Positions 1 through 8,861 of a DNA stretch of 64,000 nucleotides are shown piece by piece. Position numbers and translations under genes: made by a program. The number at the start of each line of letters is the position of its first letter. Positions within the stretch are counted from its first letter, which is position 1. Origin of the DNA: Sphingobacteriales bacterium 16-39-50 (GTDB lineage: Bacteria; Bacteroidota; Bacteroidia; Sphingobacteriales; Sphingobacteriaceae); assembly GCA_002257025.1 (NCBI GenBank), contig NCHA01000005.1:1-64000 (forward strand), given 5' to 3'. A model generated the notes under the pieces. The model worked only from the letters and a program-made list of their open reading frames with translations. It did not search any database and had not been told where the DNA came from.

Positions 1-169
1 AAACAGGCATTAAGCACTATACGACCTACGGCCAAACTGCACGGTGAACAAATTTATGTCATTTAACCTTCAGAGTTATCCTAATTTTTTCACTCGCAAT
101 GACAAATTCGTTTCATCTGAACTAAAAATCACAGACAACAGGCAACCGGTAACAGACAACTATCTTAAT

Positions 170-568
170 ATGATCCAGGTTTCCTGTGCAATAATCGTCA
201 ATTCAATTGGTCAAGTCCTCGTTACCCAGCGTAGCCCCCTCATGCCCCTTCCCCTAAAATGGGAATTCCCCGGCGGTAAGATCGAAGAAAATGAAACGGC
301 TGAGGATTGCCTGATCCGGGAGATTAAAGAGGAACTGAATATTGAGATTGAAATTACCGGCAGTTTGCCCCCTAATGATCATCAATACTCCGATAAACTG
401 ATCCGGCTAATACCATTTATCTGCCGGCAGAAGGATGGAGTGATTGTATTAAAAGAACATGCTGATTATAAGTGGCTGGATGTTAAGAATTTGTTAGATT
501 TGGATTGGGCGGAGGCGGATGTGGGGGTGGTGGGGGAGTTTTTGAGGAAGGATGAAAGGAATTTTTAG
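170..568 (+). CDS. Nudix hydrolase (MutT-like)
   Basis: A 132-residue Nudix hydrolase, a family that cleaves nucleoside diphosphates linked to another moiety, such as oxidised dNTPs. The Nudix box lies at residues 36-58, with E42, R50, E51, E54 and E55 all present; the usual glycine near its end is Asn57. WEFPGG just before the box is typical of MutT-type (8-oxo-dGTP) members. The frame stays open upstream to an ATG at 44, but the conserved fold begins at MIQVSCAIIV, so the ATG at 170 is preferred. The C-terminus (DYKWLDVKNLLDLDWAEAD) also matches MutT/CTP-pyrophosphohydrolase types. Substrate is not resolved. The gene stands alone; the next gene is convergent. Confidence 0.85.
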   Translation: MIQVSCAIIVNSIGQVLVTQRSPLMPLPLKWEFPGGKIEENETAEDCLIREIKEELNIEIEITGSLPPNDHQYSDKLIRLIPFICRQKDGVIVLKEHADYKWLDVKNLLDLDWAEADVGVVGEFLRKDERNF

Positions 569-745
569 TAGACCTCCACCAAATTCAAACAATTACTCTT
601 TCAAATATTATTCCCTGGGAATGTTTATCTACCTATGACAATACGAATTGTCATTTGGTGAAAGCTTTTTAGCGTAAATTTTAGTGAAACCGTTATCAAA
701 GATGAATTATCTGAGGTTTGGGCATTAACTCTAAGGGTCGAACTA

Positions 746-1519
746 TCAGTACTTAAACCGAACATCATTGTGGTATTTTAAGAATTCAATATCGGGTATA
801 AATCTCGAAGGCAAAATAATATCCTGATTATCAAATTTTAAAAAAAAATCTTCAATTGATTTTGATTTTTTTTGTTTGAATAAAGTTGAGGAAATTTTGA
901 TTTTAAAGTCAGTTGTAATGGTCATCAAACCTGTTTCAAATGCCTTGTCGTGGAGGGCATTAATCGCAATTCCATTTTGAGGATTTAGCCTATTCTTATC
1001 ATCAATACTCCAAGGTTTAATATGCCCAGCAATTAAAAATTCTGGCTGTTGTATTCCTGTTATGCAACAGGTATTATTATATGAAGCTAAAATTGTCTTT
1101 CTAAAAAAAGATTGATTTACTCTTACCTTTACTATTTGTTCTCTCATTTTTCCTTCTTTTGGTAATTCAAATTCGGGGATATGATTTAATTGCTCAATAG
1201 TTATATTCTCAAAATTTGCTAACAGTTTTTCACTTTCAAAAGGTAAAATATCCCAATTATTAAAAAACTCATTCCAAATTTCCGCATCTAACTTGCTGGC
1301 GTTTGATGCGCCTTTTATTCCCCTCGCTTTTAAACTTGGGTCAAGACTAGCGAAATTCACAAGTTTATAAGCAACGGAACTTGACGTTCTACCAATAAGA
1401 CTAGCAAGATGAATTACTTCTGGATTTAAACGATGTAATCTGCCGAAAGGAAGCTTACAGTATAAATTTACTGCCAAAATCAACTCTTCTCTGGTCCATA
1501 ATTTCTGCCCTTCCTTCAT
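746..1519 (-). CDS. HNH endonuclease domain protein
   Basis: A 257-residue protein with a C-terminal HNH nuclease domain of the HNH_2 type (CCITG at 151-155, AGHIKPW at 164-170, N182-G183, LHDKAFETG at 189-197). Such domains bind a divalent metal and cut DNA; family members often occur as orphan restriction-like nucleases. The N-terminal half (about 1-120) contains a helix-rich region (WTREELILAVNLYC, then IGRTSSSVAYKL) that could bind DNA. Its ATG overlaps the stop of an upstream 56-codon ORF as ATGA, suggesting translational coupling. No methylase is nearby, so a role as a complete restriction system is not supported. The real target is unknown. Confidence 0.75.
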   Translation of the reverse strand: MKEGQKLWTREELILAVNLYCKLPFGRLHRLNPEVIHLASLIGRTSSSVAYKLVNFASLDPSLKARGIKGASNASKLDAEIWNEFFNNWDILPFESEKLLANFENITIEQLNHIPEFELPKEGKMREQIVKVRVNQSFFRKTILASYNNTCCITGIQQPEFLIAGHIKPWSIDDKNRLNPQNGIAINALHDKAFETGLMTITTDFKIKISSTLFKQKKSKSIEDFFLKFDNQDIILPSRFIPDIEFLKYHNDVRFKY

Positions 1520-1686
1520 ATTCTATCTTCAATCTCAAATTCTAGAATAAACTCAAAATTGCACATTACAGACAAACATTTATGATATTGGGATATTACG
1601 AAATCATTTATTATTTCTGTCCTTATTCCACATTTTGGGCAAGTGGTTGGTTGGTCAGAGCTTAAAAATATTTCTAATTCTTTCAT
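1516..1686 (-). CDS. small zinc-ribbon-like protein, coupled to the HNH gene
   Basis: A 56-codon ORF starting MKELEIFLSS and ending EIEDRI. It contains CPKC (C16, C19) and a second pair C37 and C42 (HKCLSVMC), the spacing of a small zinc ribbon. Its TGA overlaps the ATG of the HNH gene (ATGA), which supports it being a real, co-translated gene. No family was recognised. It could be a partner or antitoxin-like companion of the nuclease, but that is a guess from position only. Confidence 0.5.
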   Translation of the reverse strand: MKELEIFLSSDQPTTCPKCGIRTEIINDFVISQYHKCLSVMCNFEFILEFEIEDRI

Positions 1687-2030
1687 TATATCATTTATTC
1701 TAATGCCTTAAAGATTAAAGTCATTGGCTTAAAAAATTTAGAAACACCATTTTTATGATTTTTTAAAAAAATGTATCAATTGAACTAAATCATTTTCTGA
1801 AGTTTTTGATACTTCAAGCTTTGGTTTTTTGTCTCTATATTTTTTACTAATTATTTCTACAAGGTCGTTAAAAATAATCCTATTTTAATTAGTATAACTT
1901 TAGAATTTTCCAAAACATAAGTCAGACGTGGTTAAGCTCTTTTCTCTCCAAATAAATGTAATTTTATGGTCTTGAGAATTACAGATTATCATTAATTTTC
2001 CAAACTAAAATGCATTCCTAAATATCCCCC
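1687..2030. other. AT-rich gap with a possible ORF remnant
   Basis: No complete gene is visible in these 344 bases. On the minus strand, about 1753-1885, there is an open stretch of roughly 44 codons (reading ...NDLVEIISKKYRDKKPKLEV... and ending in FFKKS-stop) with no ATG start; it may be the tail of a decayed gene. The rest is AT-rich without a clear hairpin. Confidence 0.3.
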
Positions 2031-3284
2031 ATGAAACGCCGTCAACTCCTCAAATCCCTTACCCTCCTTCCCATCGCTAGTGGAATTACTAACCTTTCCC
2101 TGCATGCAGAGCCTGCCCCGGCAGAAGATCTGTACAAGGAACTGGGTATCCGCACCTTCATTAATGCAGCCGGGACTTTAACTTATATGACCGGAAGTAT
2201 TATGCAGGATAAGGTTTTGAAGGCGATCAACAGTTCGGTAGGTAAGTTCTGTATGCTGGATGAACTGCAGGATAAGGTGGGTGAACAAATTGCAAAAATG
2301 ACTCATGCTGAGGCTGCCACGGTAACCAGCGGAGCCTATTCGGCAATGACCCTGGGTTTAGCGGGCGTACTCACCGGACTGGATATGAAAAAGGTGGGGC
2401 AATTGCCAAATCTGGAAGGTATGAAATCGGAAGTGATCTGTCAGAGAGCACATAAAGATGCATATACCCAGGCCTTTTTACTGACCGGTTGTAAGATCAT
2501 CACGGTAGAAACCCGGGAAGAACTGGAGAAGGCCATCAATGAAAAAACAGCGATGATGCATTTCCTGAACATTGCTGTTAATGGTGGTAAAATAAAGCAT
2601 GAAGAATGGATTGAAGTGGGTAAAAAGCACAATATTCCAACCTCCATTGATATCGCTGCAGATGTACCGCCAATTGAAAACCTATGGAAATTCAATGATA
2701 TGGGCTTTGATCTGGTCTTCCTTTCTGGAGGCAAGGCAGTCCGCGCGCCACAAAGCACTGGCTATTTAATGGGCAGAAAACACCTCATCGAGGCTGCGCG
2801 CCTCAGTGCCCCACCCCGTGCGGTAACCATCGGCCGCGGACATAAAGTGAATAAAGAAGAGATCCTGGGAGCTTATGTAGCCATCAAAAACATGATTGCA
2901 ATGGATCATGATAAAGAATGGAAGAAATGGGAAGCGGGTATTACATTAATTGAAAATGCGGTAAAATCAATAGATGGGATCACCGCAAAAGTAACAGTCA
3001 ATCCCCTGGGAAATCATACTCCATCCCTCCGCATTACCTGGGATGATACCAAGATCAAATTAACCGGCCATGAACTGCGTGAAAACCTTCGCAACGGAAA
3101 CCCATCCATTGAAGCAGGCTTTTCGGGCTTACCAATTTTCAAGGGTCAGGCAACACCACCCAAACCAGGCGCAAAGGGAGGTAATTCTGTATCCATAACC
3201 GTATGGATGATGCAGCCGGGGGAGGAGAAGGTTGTGGCGAGGAGGTTGAGGGAAGAATTTTTGAAGCTGAAAGCTGAAAGCTAA
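2031..3284 (+). CDS. exported SelA-like PLP-dependent enzyme
   Basis: A 417-residue PLP-fold enzyme of the SelA / aminotransferase class V-like group. An N-terminal MKRRQLLKSLTLLPIASG resembles a Tat signal, so it is probably exported after cofactor loading. The PLP lysine is K235 in FLSGGK, with D207 (IDIAAD) as the likely pyridine-nitrogen contact and an AGTLTYMTGS motif at 47-56. Cytosolic SelA makes selenocysteinyl-tRNA; the export signal and absence of selB/selC nearby argue against that role. Homologues are usually annotated as aminotransferase or D-glucosaminate-6-phosphate ammonia-lyase-like. Actual substrate unknown. The gene is monocistronic, followed by a repeat-rich gap. Confidence 0.75.
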   Translation: MKRRQLLKSLTLLPIASGITNLSLHAEPAPAEDLYKELGIRTFINAAGTLTYMTGSIMQDKVLKAINSSVGKFCMLDELQDKVGEQIAKMTHAEAATVTSGAYSAMTLGLAGVLTGLDMKKVGQLPNLEGMKSEVICQRAHKDAYTQAFLLTGCKIITVETREELEKAINEKTAMMHFLNIAVNGGKIKHEEWIEVGKKHNIPTSIDIAADVPPIENLWKFNDMGFDLVFLSGGKAVRAPQSTGYLMGRKHLIEAARLSAPPRAVTIGRGHKVNKEEILGAYVAIKNMIAMDHDKEWKKWEAGITLIENAVKSIDGITAKVTVNPLGNHTPSLRITWDDTKIKLTGHELRENLRNGNPSIEAGFSGLPIFKGQATPPKPGAKGGNSVSITVWMMQPGEEKVVARRLREEFLKLKAES

Positions 3285-3878
3285 AAGCTTAAAGCAAAAA
3301 AAACTGTCTTATACAGGACGAGGCGAGTTGCAACCTCAAAGTGACCAACATCGTACCCTGTTCGTGACTTGTTCTCGGAGCATAGCCTTCAGGGCATCAA
3401 AAAGGGACTTTGTACGAACAAGTTACGAAGGAGGTACGAACAAAACCTCATTTTTAGACTAATTTAATATTTAGTTCAAAAACTGCGTTTGAGAGTATTT
3501 TATATTGAATTATGTCCAAAAACCTTTGCAACAGATCTCTCCTCGCGGAAAAGGCATTATTAAACAACAATTATTTCGCTCGTCGAGATGACGGACAATT
3601 AATGGCAGTATCTTTAAACCCTCTCCTTTGGAGAGGGCAGCACTATTCTCAAAACCAGTAGTTCCGTTATCAGGGTGAGGCTCCCTAATAAGCTGCTCTA
3701 GCAAAAATCACGCTCATAGCAATGAGATCCTTCGTCGCCGTACACTTTCATTAAAATGCGAAATTCTACTGGCTCCTCTGGATGACAGGCGTTACTAATT
3801 TGCTAATTCCCACATCGACAAATTGACAAATCGTCTCATTGACAAATCATCCTTCCCCATCTTCAAATCTTCAAATCC
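3285..3878. other. repeat-rich intergenic region
   Basis: No gene is supported. The region begins with short-period stutter repeats (variants of GAAAGCT at 3262-3296), holds copy A of a ~240 bp repeat (3605-3846), and ends with tandem CAAATCTT-type words at about 3858-3896 that run into the end of the permease gene. Confidence 0.6.
3605..3846 (+). repeat. intergenic repeat R1, copy A
   Basis: This copy shares long near-identical blocks with 5293-5540 in the same orientation: CAGTATCTTTAAACCCTCTC and the GGAGAGGGCAGCAC that follows, CCAGTAGTTCCG, CAGGGTGAGGCT, AGCAATGAGATCCTTCGTCG, GGCTCCTCTGGATGACA and a CATTGACAAATC array. CCCTCTCCTTTGGAGAGGG is itself a hairpin. The two copies bracket the KgtP-like gene. 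It does not code for protein. Confidence 0.8.
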
Positions 3879-5186
3879 TCAAATCTTCAAATCCCTCTCT
3901 AGCATCGACGTCTCCTTCGTATCCCTCATCCCAACATAAACCAGCAAAGACAAAAAGATACAACCGGTAATATACCAGTAGAAATACTCCTCATGACCAG
4001 AGTTTTTTAACCAGAGAGCAACATACTCTGCCGTTCCGCCAAAGATGGCTACGGTGAGCGCATAGGGTAACCCGACACCTAGAGCACGCACCTGGGCAGG
4101 AAAGAGTTCGGCTTTAACGATGGCATTGATACTGGTATAACCACTTACGATAACAAGTCCGGCGAGGAGCAGAAAAAAAGCGCTGTACGGTGAGGTAGTA
4201 TGGCTCAGGGTAGTTAGCAATGGGACTGTGCAAATGGTACCTAAAAGTCCGAAACTTATCAGCAGAGGGCGACGGCCAATTCGATCAGACAAAGCTCCGA
4301 ATACGGGTTGAATAAGTGCAAATATCAGCATGCTGATGAATGAGATCTGTGTGGATTCGGCTTTACTCAGGTTCACTGTATTCACCAGGAACTTTTGCAT
4401 GTAAGTGGTGTAAGTATAAAAGGCAAGGGTGCCACCCAGCGTAAGGCCTACAACAGTCAGCAAGGCTTTGGGATGTTTTAAGAGTTCTTTTATAGTGCCT
4501 TTGCGTTCATCAGCTTTATTTTTTTGCGCTTCAAATGCTTTGGTTTCATAAAGCGTGCTTCTCAAATAAAGCGCCACGAGCGAAAGAATAGCTCCAATCA
4601 CAAAAGGAATTCGCCAGCCCCAGTCGTGAAGCTGTTCATCACTCAGCCATTTCTGAAGGATGAGCTGAATTCCAAGCGCAAATAACTGTCCCCCGATTAG
4701 TGTAACATATTGAAAACTGGAATAAAAACCCCGCCGGTTCTTAGTGGCCATTTCACTGAGGTAAGTCGCCGAAACCCCGTATTCACCACCAACACTCAGT
4801 CCTTGCAAAAGTCTGGCAATAAGCAACATAATAGGCGCTATAATTCCTATGGACTCATAAGTAGGTATAAAAGCGATGAGCAGGGAACCGAAGGACATGA
4901 GTAATACCGAGAGTGTCATGCTTTGCTTCCGCCCCAGTTTATCTGCAATGCGGCCAAAGAGCCAGCCACCGATTGGCCGCATCAAAAAGCCTAAGGCAAA
5001 AATGCCTGCAGTATTTAGCAGTTGGGCAGTTTTATTGCCTTCCGGAAAAAATGAAGCAGAGAAATAGAGCGCAAATGCGGAATAGGCATACCAGTCGTAC
5101 CACTCGACCAGGTTACCAATGGAACCGCCAAAGATGGCTTTCAACCTTCGGCGGGAGATGTTTTCTTCAGGTAATAAACTATGCAC
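3879..5186 (-). CDS. kgtP: MHS-family MFS transporter, KgtP-like
   Basis: A 435-residue inner-membrane permease of the metabolite:H+ symporter branch of the major facilitator superfamily. The opening GGSIGNLVEWYDWYAYS, FLMRPIGGWLFGRIADKLGR and ARLLQGLSVGGEYG are signature segments and closely follow the alpha-ketoglutarate permease KgtP; 12 hydrophobic segments are apparent. 2-oxoglutarate or a related dicarboxylate or osmolyte is the likely substrate, but MHS members vary, so the symbol is by similarity. The charged loop near residues 225-240 (QKNKADERKGTIKE) separates the two six-helix halves. It is transcribed alone and is flanked on both sides by copies of repeat R1. Confidence 0.8.
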   Translation of the reverse strand: MHSLLPEENISRRRLKAIFGGSIGNLVEWYDWYAYSAFALYFSASFFPEGNKTAQLLNTAGIFALGFLMRPIGGWLFGRIADKLGRKQSMTLSVLLMSFGSLLIAFIPTYESIGIIAPIMLLIARLLQGLSVGGEYGVSATYLSEMATKNRRGFYSSFQYVTLIGGQLFALGIQLILQKWLSDEQLHDWGWRIPFVIGAILSLVALYLRSTLYETKAFEAQKNKADERKGTIKELLKHPKALLTVVGLTLGGTLAFYTYTTYMQKFLVNTVNLSKAESTQISFISMLIFALIQPVFGALSDRIGRRPLLISFGLLGTICTVPLLTTLSHTTSPYSAFFLLLAGLVIVSGYTSINAIVKAELFPAQVRALGVGLPYALTVAIFGGTAEYVALWLKNSGHEEYFYWYITGCIFLSLLVYVGMRDTKETSMLERDLKI

Positions 5187-5602
5187 TTGAGTTATTTTTT
5201 TATAATAATAGGAGTTTTAGTTTTAAGTTTTAGATAATAAGTTTTAAGTATCCATACTGCTGATTATCTCAACCCTCCATCGACATATCCTCGCAGTATC
5301 TTTAAACCCTCTCCTTTGGAGAGGGCAGCACAAGACTTAAAACCAGTAGTTCCGTACTCAGGGTGAGGCTCTAATAAGCTTTCCTGCTGCAGCAAAAATC
5401 CTGCTCCTAGCAATGAGATCCTTCGTCGCCTCACAATTTCAGTTTATTTAAAACTACCATTGGCTCCTCTGGATGACAAGCGGCACTAATTTGCTCATTC
5501 CCCCATTGACAAATCGACAAATCACCTCATCGACAAATTGAATAACCTGTAACCTTTCTGTTTCCTTTTTCTTTATTCGAAATAAAAAACTATTTTAATT
5601 CC
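5187..5602. other. intergenic region with repeat R1
   Basis: A 416-base gap between divergent genes. It is mostly filled by R1 copy B (5293-5540). The first part holds a TTTTAGTTTTAAGTTTTAGATAATAAG stutter. Promoters for both flanking genes should lie here, but no box could be assigned confidently. Confidence 0.5.
5293..5540 (+). repeat. intergenic repeat R1, copy B
   Basis: Direct copy of the element at 3605-3846, with the same order of conserved blocks and scattered substitutions and small indels (for example CTAATAAGCTTTCCTGCTGCAG replaces CCTAATAAGCTGCTCTAG). It ends in the same ATTGACAAATCGACAAATC array. Confidence 0.8.
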
Positions 5603-7495
5603 ATGAAAAAACATGGCCTCACTGAAAAGCAATTCGTCCGCTTTATTTGTATCATTCTCAGCTCTTTTATTATTGTAAGTTGTAAGCCAGAGGCAGATAA
5701 ATTGCCTCCATCTGATAAGGATAATGGCGGATTGATCCTTCCCGGTGGATTTGAGGCTCTGGTCGTAGTTGATAGCATTGGAGGAGGTTCTGTTATCGCC
5801 CGGCAAATAAGCCAGCTTGCAAAATCCAATGCGCCTAAAACAGCACCTGCTGAGATTAAAGGAGCTCCTAAAAGCACACAATTAAGTCGCCCGAATAACC
5901 AACCCACAGGAAATTATGTTGGTGCCAGGCATATTGCAGTGAATAAGAATGGGGATGTTTATGTCAAACTAAGATCCCCTACAATCGATGGTTATGGCAA
6001 TGCTGCACTAAGGGATGTAGATGGCGATGGAAAAGCTGATACCGTGAAGATCTGGGGCAAATATGAGAACCGTAACAGGGGAACGGCCATGCAAATCCAT
6101 AATGGTTATCTCTACTTCAGTTCAGAGTTAATGGTTTTTCGCAATAAACTAAAGGAAGGGCAACTGGTACCCGATAGTAATATGGATACTGTGGTAATCG
6201 ATACTTTACCTTATCATGAACACATGGCCAAAGCACTTGCATTCGACGGGAAGGGCAATATGTTTGTTTCATGGGGCATGGGAACAAATTCATGCCAGGT
6301 TGAAAATAGAAAGCCAGGATCTCCGGGAATGAACCCCTGTCCGTATTTAGTTGACCACGGCGGCATCTGGAAGTTTGACGAAAATAAACTGCAGCAAAAG
6401 CAAAGTGACGGAACACGCTATGCTACCGGTATGCGGAGTATTGTTGGTATGACCTGGGATAAAGGCACCGATGCGCTTTATGCCCTGCATCATGGCCGGG
6501 ATGATCTGCGACTTCTTTGGCCTGAGTATTACAGTCCATGGAAAAGTGCGATGCTCCCATCGGATGAACTTTTTAAAGTAAACGAAGGATTCGATGGAGG
6601 ATTTCCTTATTACTATTATGATCAGATGCTGGAAAAGAAAATCCTGAGTCCGGAGTATGGCGGTGATGGTGTAAAGGAAGGCGATGGAGCCAAGCTTCCG
6701 AAACCTCTACTGGGTTTCCCCGGACATTTTGCACCAAACGATATCCTGTTTTATAAAGGCGATCAGTTCCCTCCCCGTTACAAGGAAGGGGCATTTATTT
6801 CCCTGCATGGATCGACTAACCGTATCCCTTACCCACAGGTAGGAAATGTTGTTGTCTTCGTTCCGATGAAGAATGGGAAGGTAACCGGTCCGTGGGAGGT
6901 ATTTGCCGATGGCTTTGGGGGTAAAGACACCCTTGCAGTAGCCAATGACGCTACCTACAGACCAATGGGTCTGGCAGAAGGCCCGGATGGTTCCCTGTAT
7001 GTCGGAGAAACTCAAAAAGGGAAGATCTGGAGAATCATGTACAAGGGCGATAAAAAGTCGTTTGGCAATAAAGAACTGGCTGAAATGGAAAAGCGCAAGG
7101 CTTTACCTCATCTCAAAACTCCGGATGAAATGGCAGATAATCTTGACCGGAAAGGCAAACCGGTACATGCTGAGCTTTTGTACAATATTTATTGCAGAAA
7201 CTGCCACCAAAGCGATGGGAATGGCGACGGAAGCCGCTTCCCCCCTCTTGCGGGATCTGAATGGGTAAACAGCGATAAAACCGTGCTGATCAATGTGGTA
7301 CTGAATGGTATGACTGGTGGAATTCAGGTTAAAGGGCAAAATTATAACGATACGATGCCTGCACATGCATCCTTCCTCACTGATAAGGAAATCTCGGAGA
7401 TCTTAACTTATGTAAGGCGGAGTTTTGGCAATAAATCAGGGCCGGTAAGTGAGAAGGAAGTTGCGGAGGTGAGGAAACTGATGAGTAGGAATTGA
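5603..7495 (+). CDS. PQQ/sorbosone-type dehydrogenase with C-terminal cytochrome c
   Basis: A 630-residue lipoprotein (lipobox cysteine C27 in IIVSC). The central ~400 residues form a six-bladed beta-propeller of the glucose/sorbosone dehydrogenase type (YVGARHIAVNKNGDVYVK, DVDGDGKAD, ATGMRSIVGMTWD, MGLAEGPDGSLYVGE). The C-terminus carries one c-type haem site, CRNCH at 531-535, with a plausible distal Met585. Family members oxidise sugars or sugar derivatives in the periplasm and pass electrons to the attached cytochrome; the substrate here is unknown. The fusion suggests internal electron transfer to the respiratory chain. It is monocistronic and divergent from the permease. Confidence 0.8.
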   Translation: MKKHGLTEKQFVRFICIILSSFIIVSCKPEADKLPPSDKDNGGLILPGGFEALVVVDSIGGGSVIARQISQLAKSNAPKTAPAEIKGAPKSTQLSRPNNQPTGNYVGARHIAVNKNGDVYVKLRSPTIDGYGNAALRDVDGDGKADTVKIWGKYENRNRGTAMQIHNGYLYFSSELMVFRNKLKEGQLVPDSNMDTVVIDTLPYHEHMAKALAFDGKGNMFVSWGMGTNSCQVENRKPGSPGMNPCPYLVDHGGIWKFDENKLQQKQSDGTRYATGMRSIVGMTWDKGTDALYALHHGRDDLRLLWPEYYSPWKSAMLPSDELFKVNEGFDGGFPYYYYDQMLEKKILSPEYGGDGVKEGDGAKLPKPLLGFPGHFAPNDILFYKGDQFPPRYKEGAFISLHGSTNRIPYPQVGNVVVFVPMKNGKVTGPWEVFADGFGGKDTLAVANDATYRPMGLAEGPDGSLYVGETQKGKIWRIMYKGDKKSFGNKELAEMEKRKALPHLKTPDEMADNLDRKGKPVHAELLYNIYCRNCHQSDGNGDGSRFPPLAGSEWVNSDKTVLINVVLNGMTGGIQVKGQNYNDTMPAHASFLTDKEISEILTYVRRSFGNKSGPVSEKEVAEVRKLMSRN

Positions 7496-7956
7496 TAAGT
7501 GACAGTTGACAATTGAGGTCCCTCCTGCGTCGGGGATGACAGGAAATTGGAAATAGGAAATGGGGAATAGGAAATGGGGAATGGAGTTGATACCGGATAG
7601 CTATTGGGCTTAGGGTCCCTATTGTCTTGTAAAATTCTATTGTTTGGATTTTTTCTAATGATCCAGAATGGGTCAAATGTTTATACTACTGTCTAACAAG
7701 GGAATCACGATCCTGAAGAGTAATGCCATTAAGTTAAGGACTTCGATCCTGACAAAAGTCAGCATCTCCTCTACTTTTAATAAAATGCATTGTCATCCGA
7801 TAGTAATCGGATCTGGCGAAGGCCAGAATCTCCCGCCCCTTAAATAATGACTTTACCCGAAGATGTCGTGTGTGAGTATTTGAACCGAATTTCAAAATGA
7901 ACCACTACATCACTGGCAACCCGATAGCTATCGGGTGACAACGGATAACAGATAAC
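7496..7956. repeat. intergenic region with stutter repeats and R2-like repeat
   Basis: No gene is supported. It contains GGAAATGGGGAATA-type tandem words (about 7541-7583), a block at about 7670-7850 related to the element at 9901-10260 (shared GGTCAAATGTTTATA, GCCATTAAGTTAAGGA, GATCCTGACNAAAGTCAG, AAAATGCATTGTCAT, CTGGCGAAGGCCAGAA), and the 16-base palindrome CCCGATAGCTATCGGG at 7920-7935. Confidence 0.65.
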
Positions 7957-8562
7957 TCAGGTGTGTTTATCTTCTTTTTGCGATTCAGAGATCAGAAGTT
8001 TCTCAATTCTAGTGTCGGGGATTAGCCAAATAACTGCCACTACAAGATACAAGAACATACCGATTCCTGAATGGATAAAAGAGGCACCTATCGCGGTAGC
8101 ATATATAATTAAGGATAATTTTCCTTTCCAATCCTGACCCAAAGCTTTTGCTATCAGGGAATCTTTACCATGATGCGATACTAAGGTCTTTGCCAAAATG
8201 AAGTAAGCAATTGCATTCATTATAAGAATGATTCCGTAAAGAATTACCGGCCATTTCCCAAAATGATTCTCTCCCATCCAGGCTGTTACGAATGGAATCA
8301 GCGAAAGCCAGAATAATAAATGAAGATTAGCCCATAATATTGCCCCATTTACTGATTTTATTGTATGGATCATATGATGATGATTATTCCAGTAAATGCC
8401 AACATAAATGAAGCTAAGCACATAGCTGATAAACACAGGAAATAGACCCACTAAAGCCTCAATATTTTCGGAATGGGGCACTTTCAGCTCCAAAACCATG
8501 ATGGTAATAATGATGGCAATTACCCCATCACTGAATGCTTCCAAACGACCTTTCGTAATCAT
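7957..8562 (-). CDS. TMEM175-family (DUF1211) membrane protein
   Basis: A 201-residue integral membrane protein with about six hydrophobic segments. The N-terminal RLEAFSDGVIAI, including the FSD triplet at residues 10-12, is the hallmark of the TMEM175/DUF1211 family, whose studied members are potassium-permeable channels. The YWNNHHHMIHTI stretch in the third segment and the LWANLHLLFWLSLIPF segment are also typical of the family. Bacterial members are single six-helix units that assemble as tetramers. Physiological role here is unknown. The gene is alone on its strand, divergent from the lipoprotein gene at 8862. Confidence 0.85.
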   Translation of the reverse strand: MITKGRLEAFSDGVIAIIITIMVLELKVPHSENIEALVGLFPVFISYVLSFIYVGIYWNNHHHMIHTIKSVNGAILWANLHLLFWLSLIPFVTAWMGENHFGKWPVILYGIILIMNAIAYFILAKTLVSHHGKDSLIAKALGQDWKGKLSLIIYATAIGASFIHSGIGMFLYLVVAVIWLIPDTRIEKLLISESQKEDKHT

Positions 8563-8748
8563 ATAGCTGATTAATTTGTATCCAAAATAATAATTTCTAT
8601 CAGGATTGAAGAATACACCACAGATTTAAAAAATATAAACATGCCAGGAGATTTCATAAGTCCTTAACCCCACTTTATAGTCACAGGGGCGATAGCTATC
8701 GGCTAGCTAATTCGCTCATATCAAATTTGCTCATTAACCATATTTCTG

Positions 8749-8773
8749 AAGCCGGCGCATCCTGTGCCGGCTT
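8749..8773 (+). terminator. hairpin with T-run
   Basis: AAGCCGGC and GCCGGCTT form an 8-bp stem followed by a T-run on the plus strand, the form of an intrinsic terminator. No plus-strand gene lies directly upstream, so it may end an unseen transcript or be a relic. Confidence 0.55.
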
Positions 8774-8861
8774 TTTTGCTTTAGGTTGCTTTAATTGAAA
8801 AATAAATGACTTTAAATTAAAAATTTGTATTTTTATATTAAACGCTTTCAAAACCCCAATT

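Noticed and set aside
746..1686. Restriction-modification or defence island
   Set aside because: Only an orphan HNH nuclease and a tiny zinc-ribbon ORF are present; no methylase, ATPase or other defence genes lie beside them.
2031..3284. Selenocysteine synthase (SelA) for selenoprotein synthesis
   Set aside because: The protein has a Tat-like export signal and no selB, selC or selD is nearby; true SelA works in the cytoplasm.
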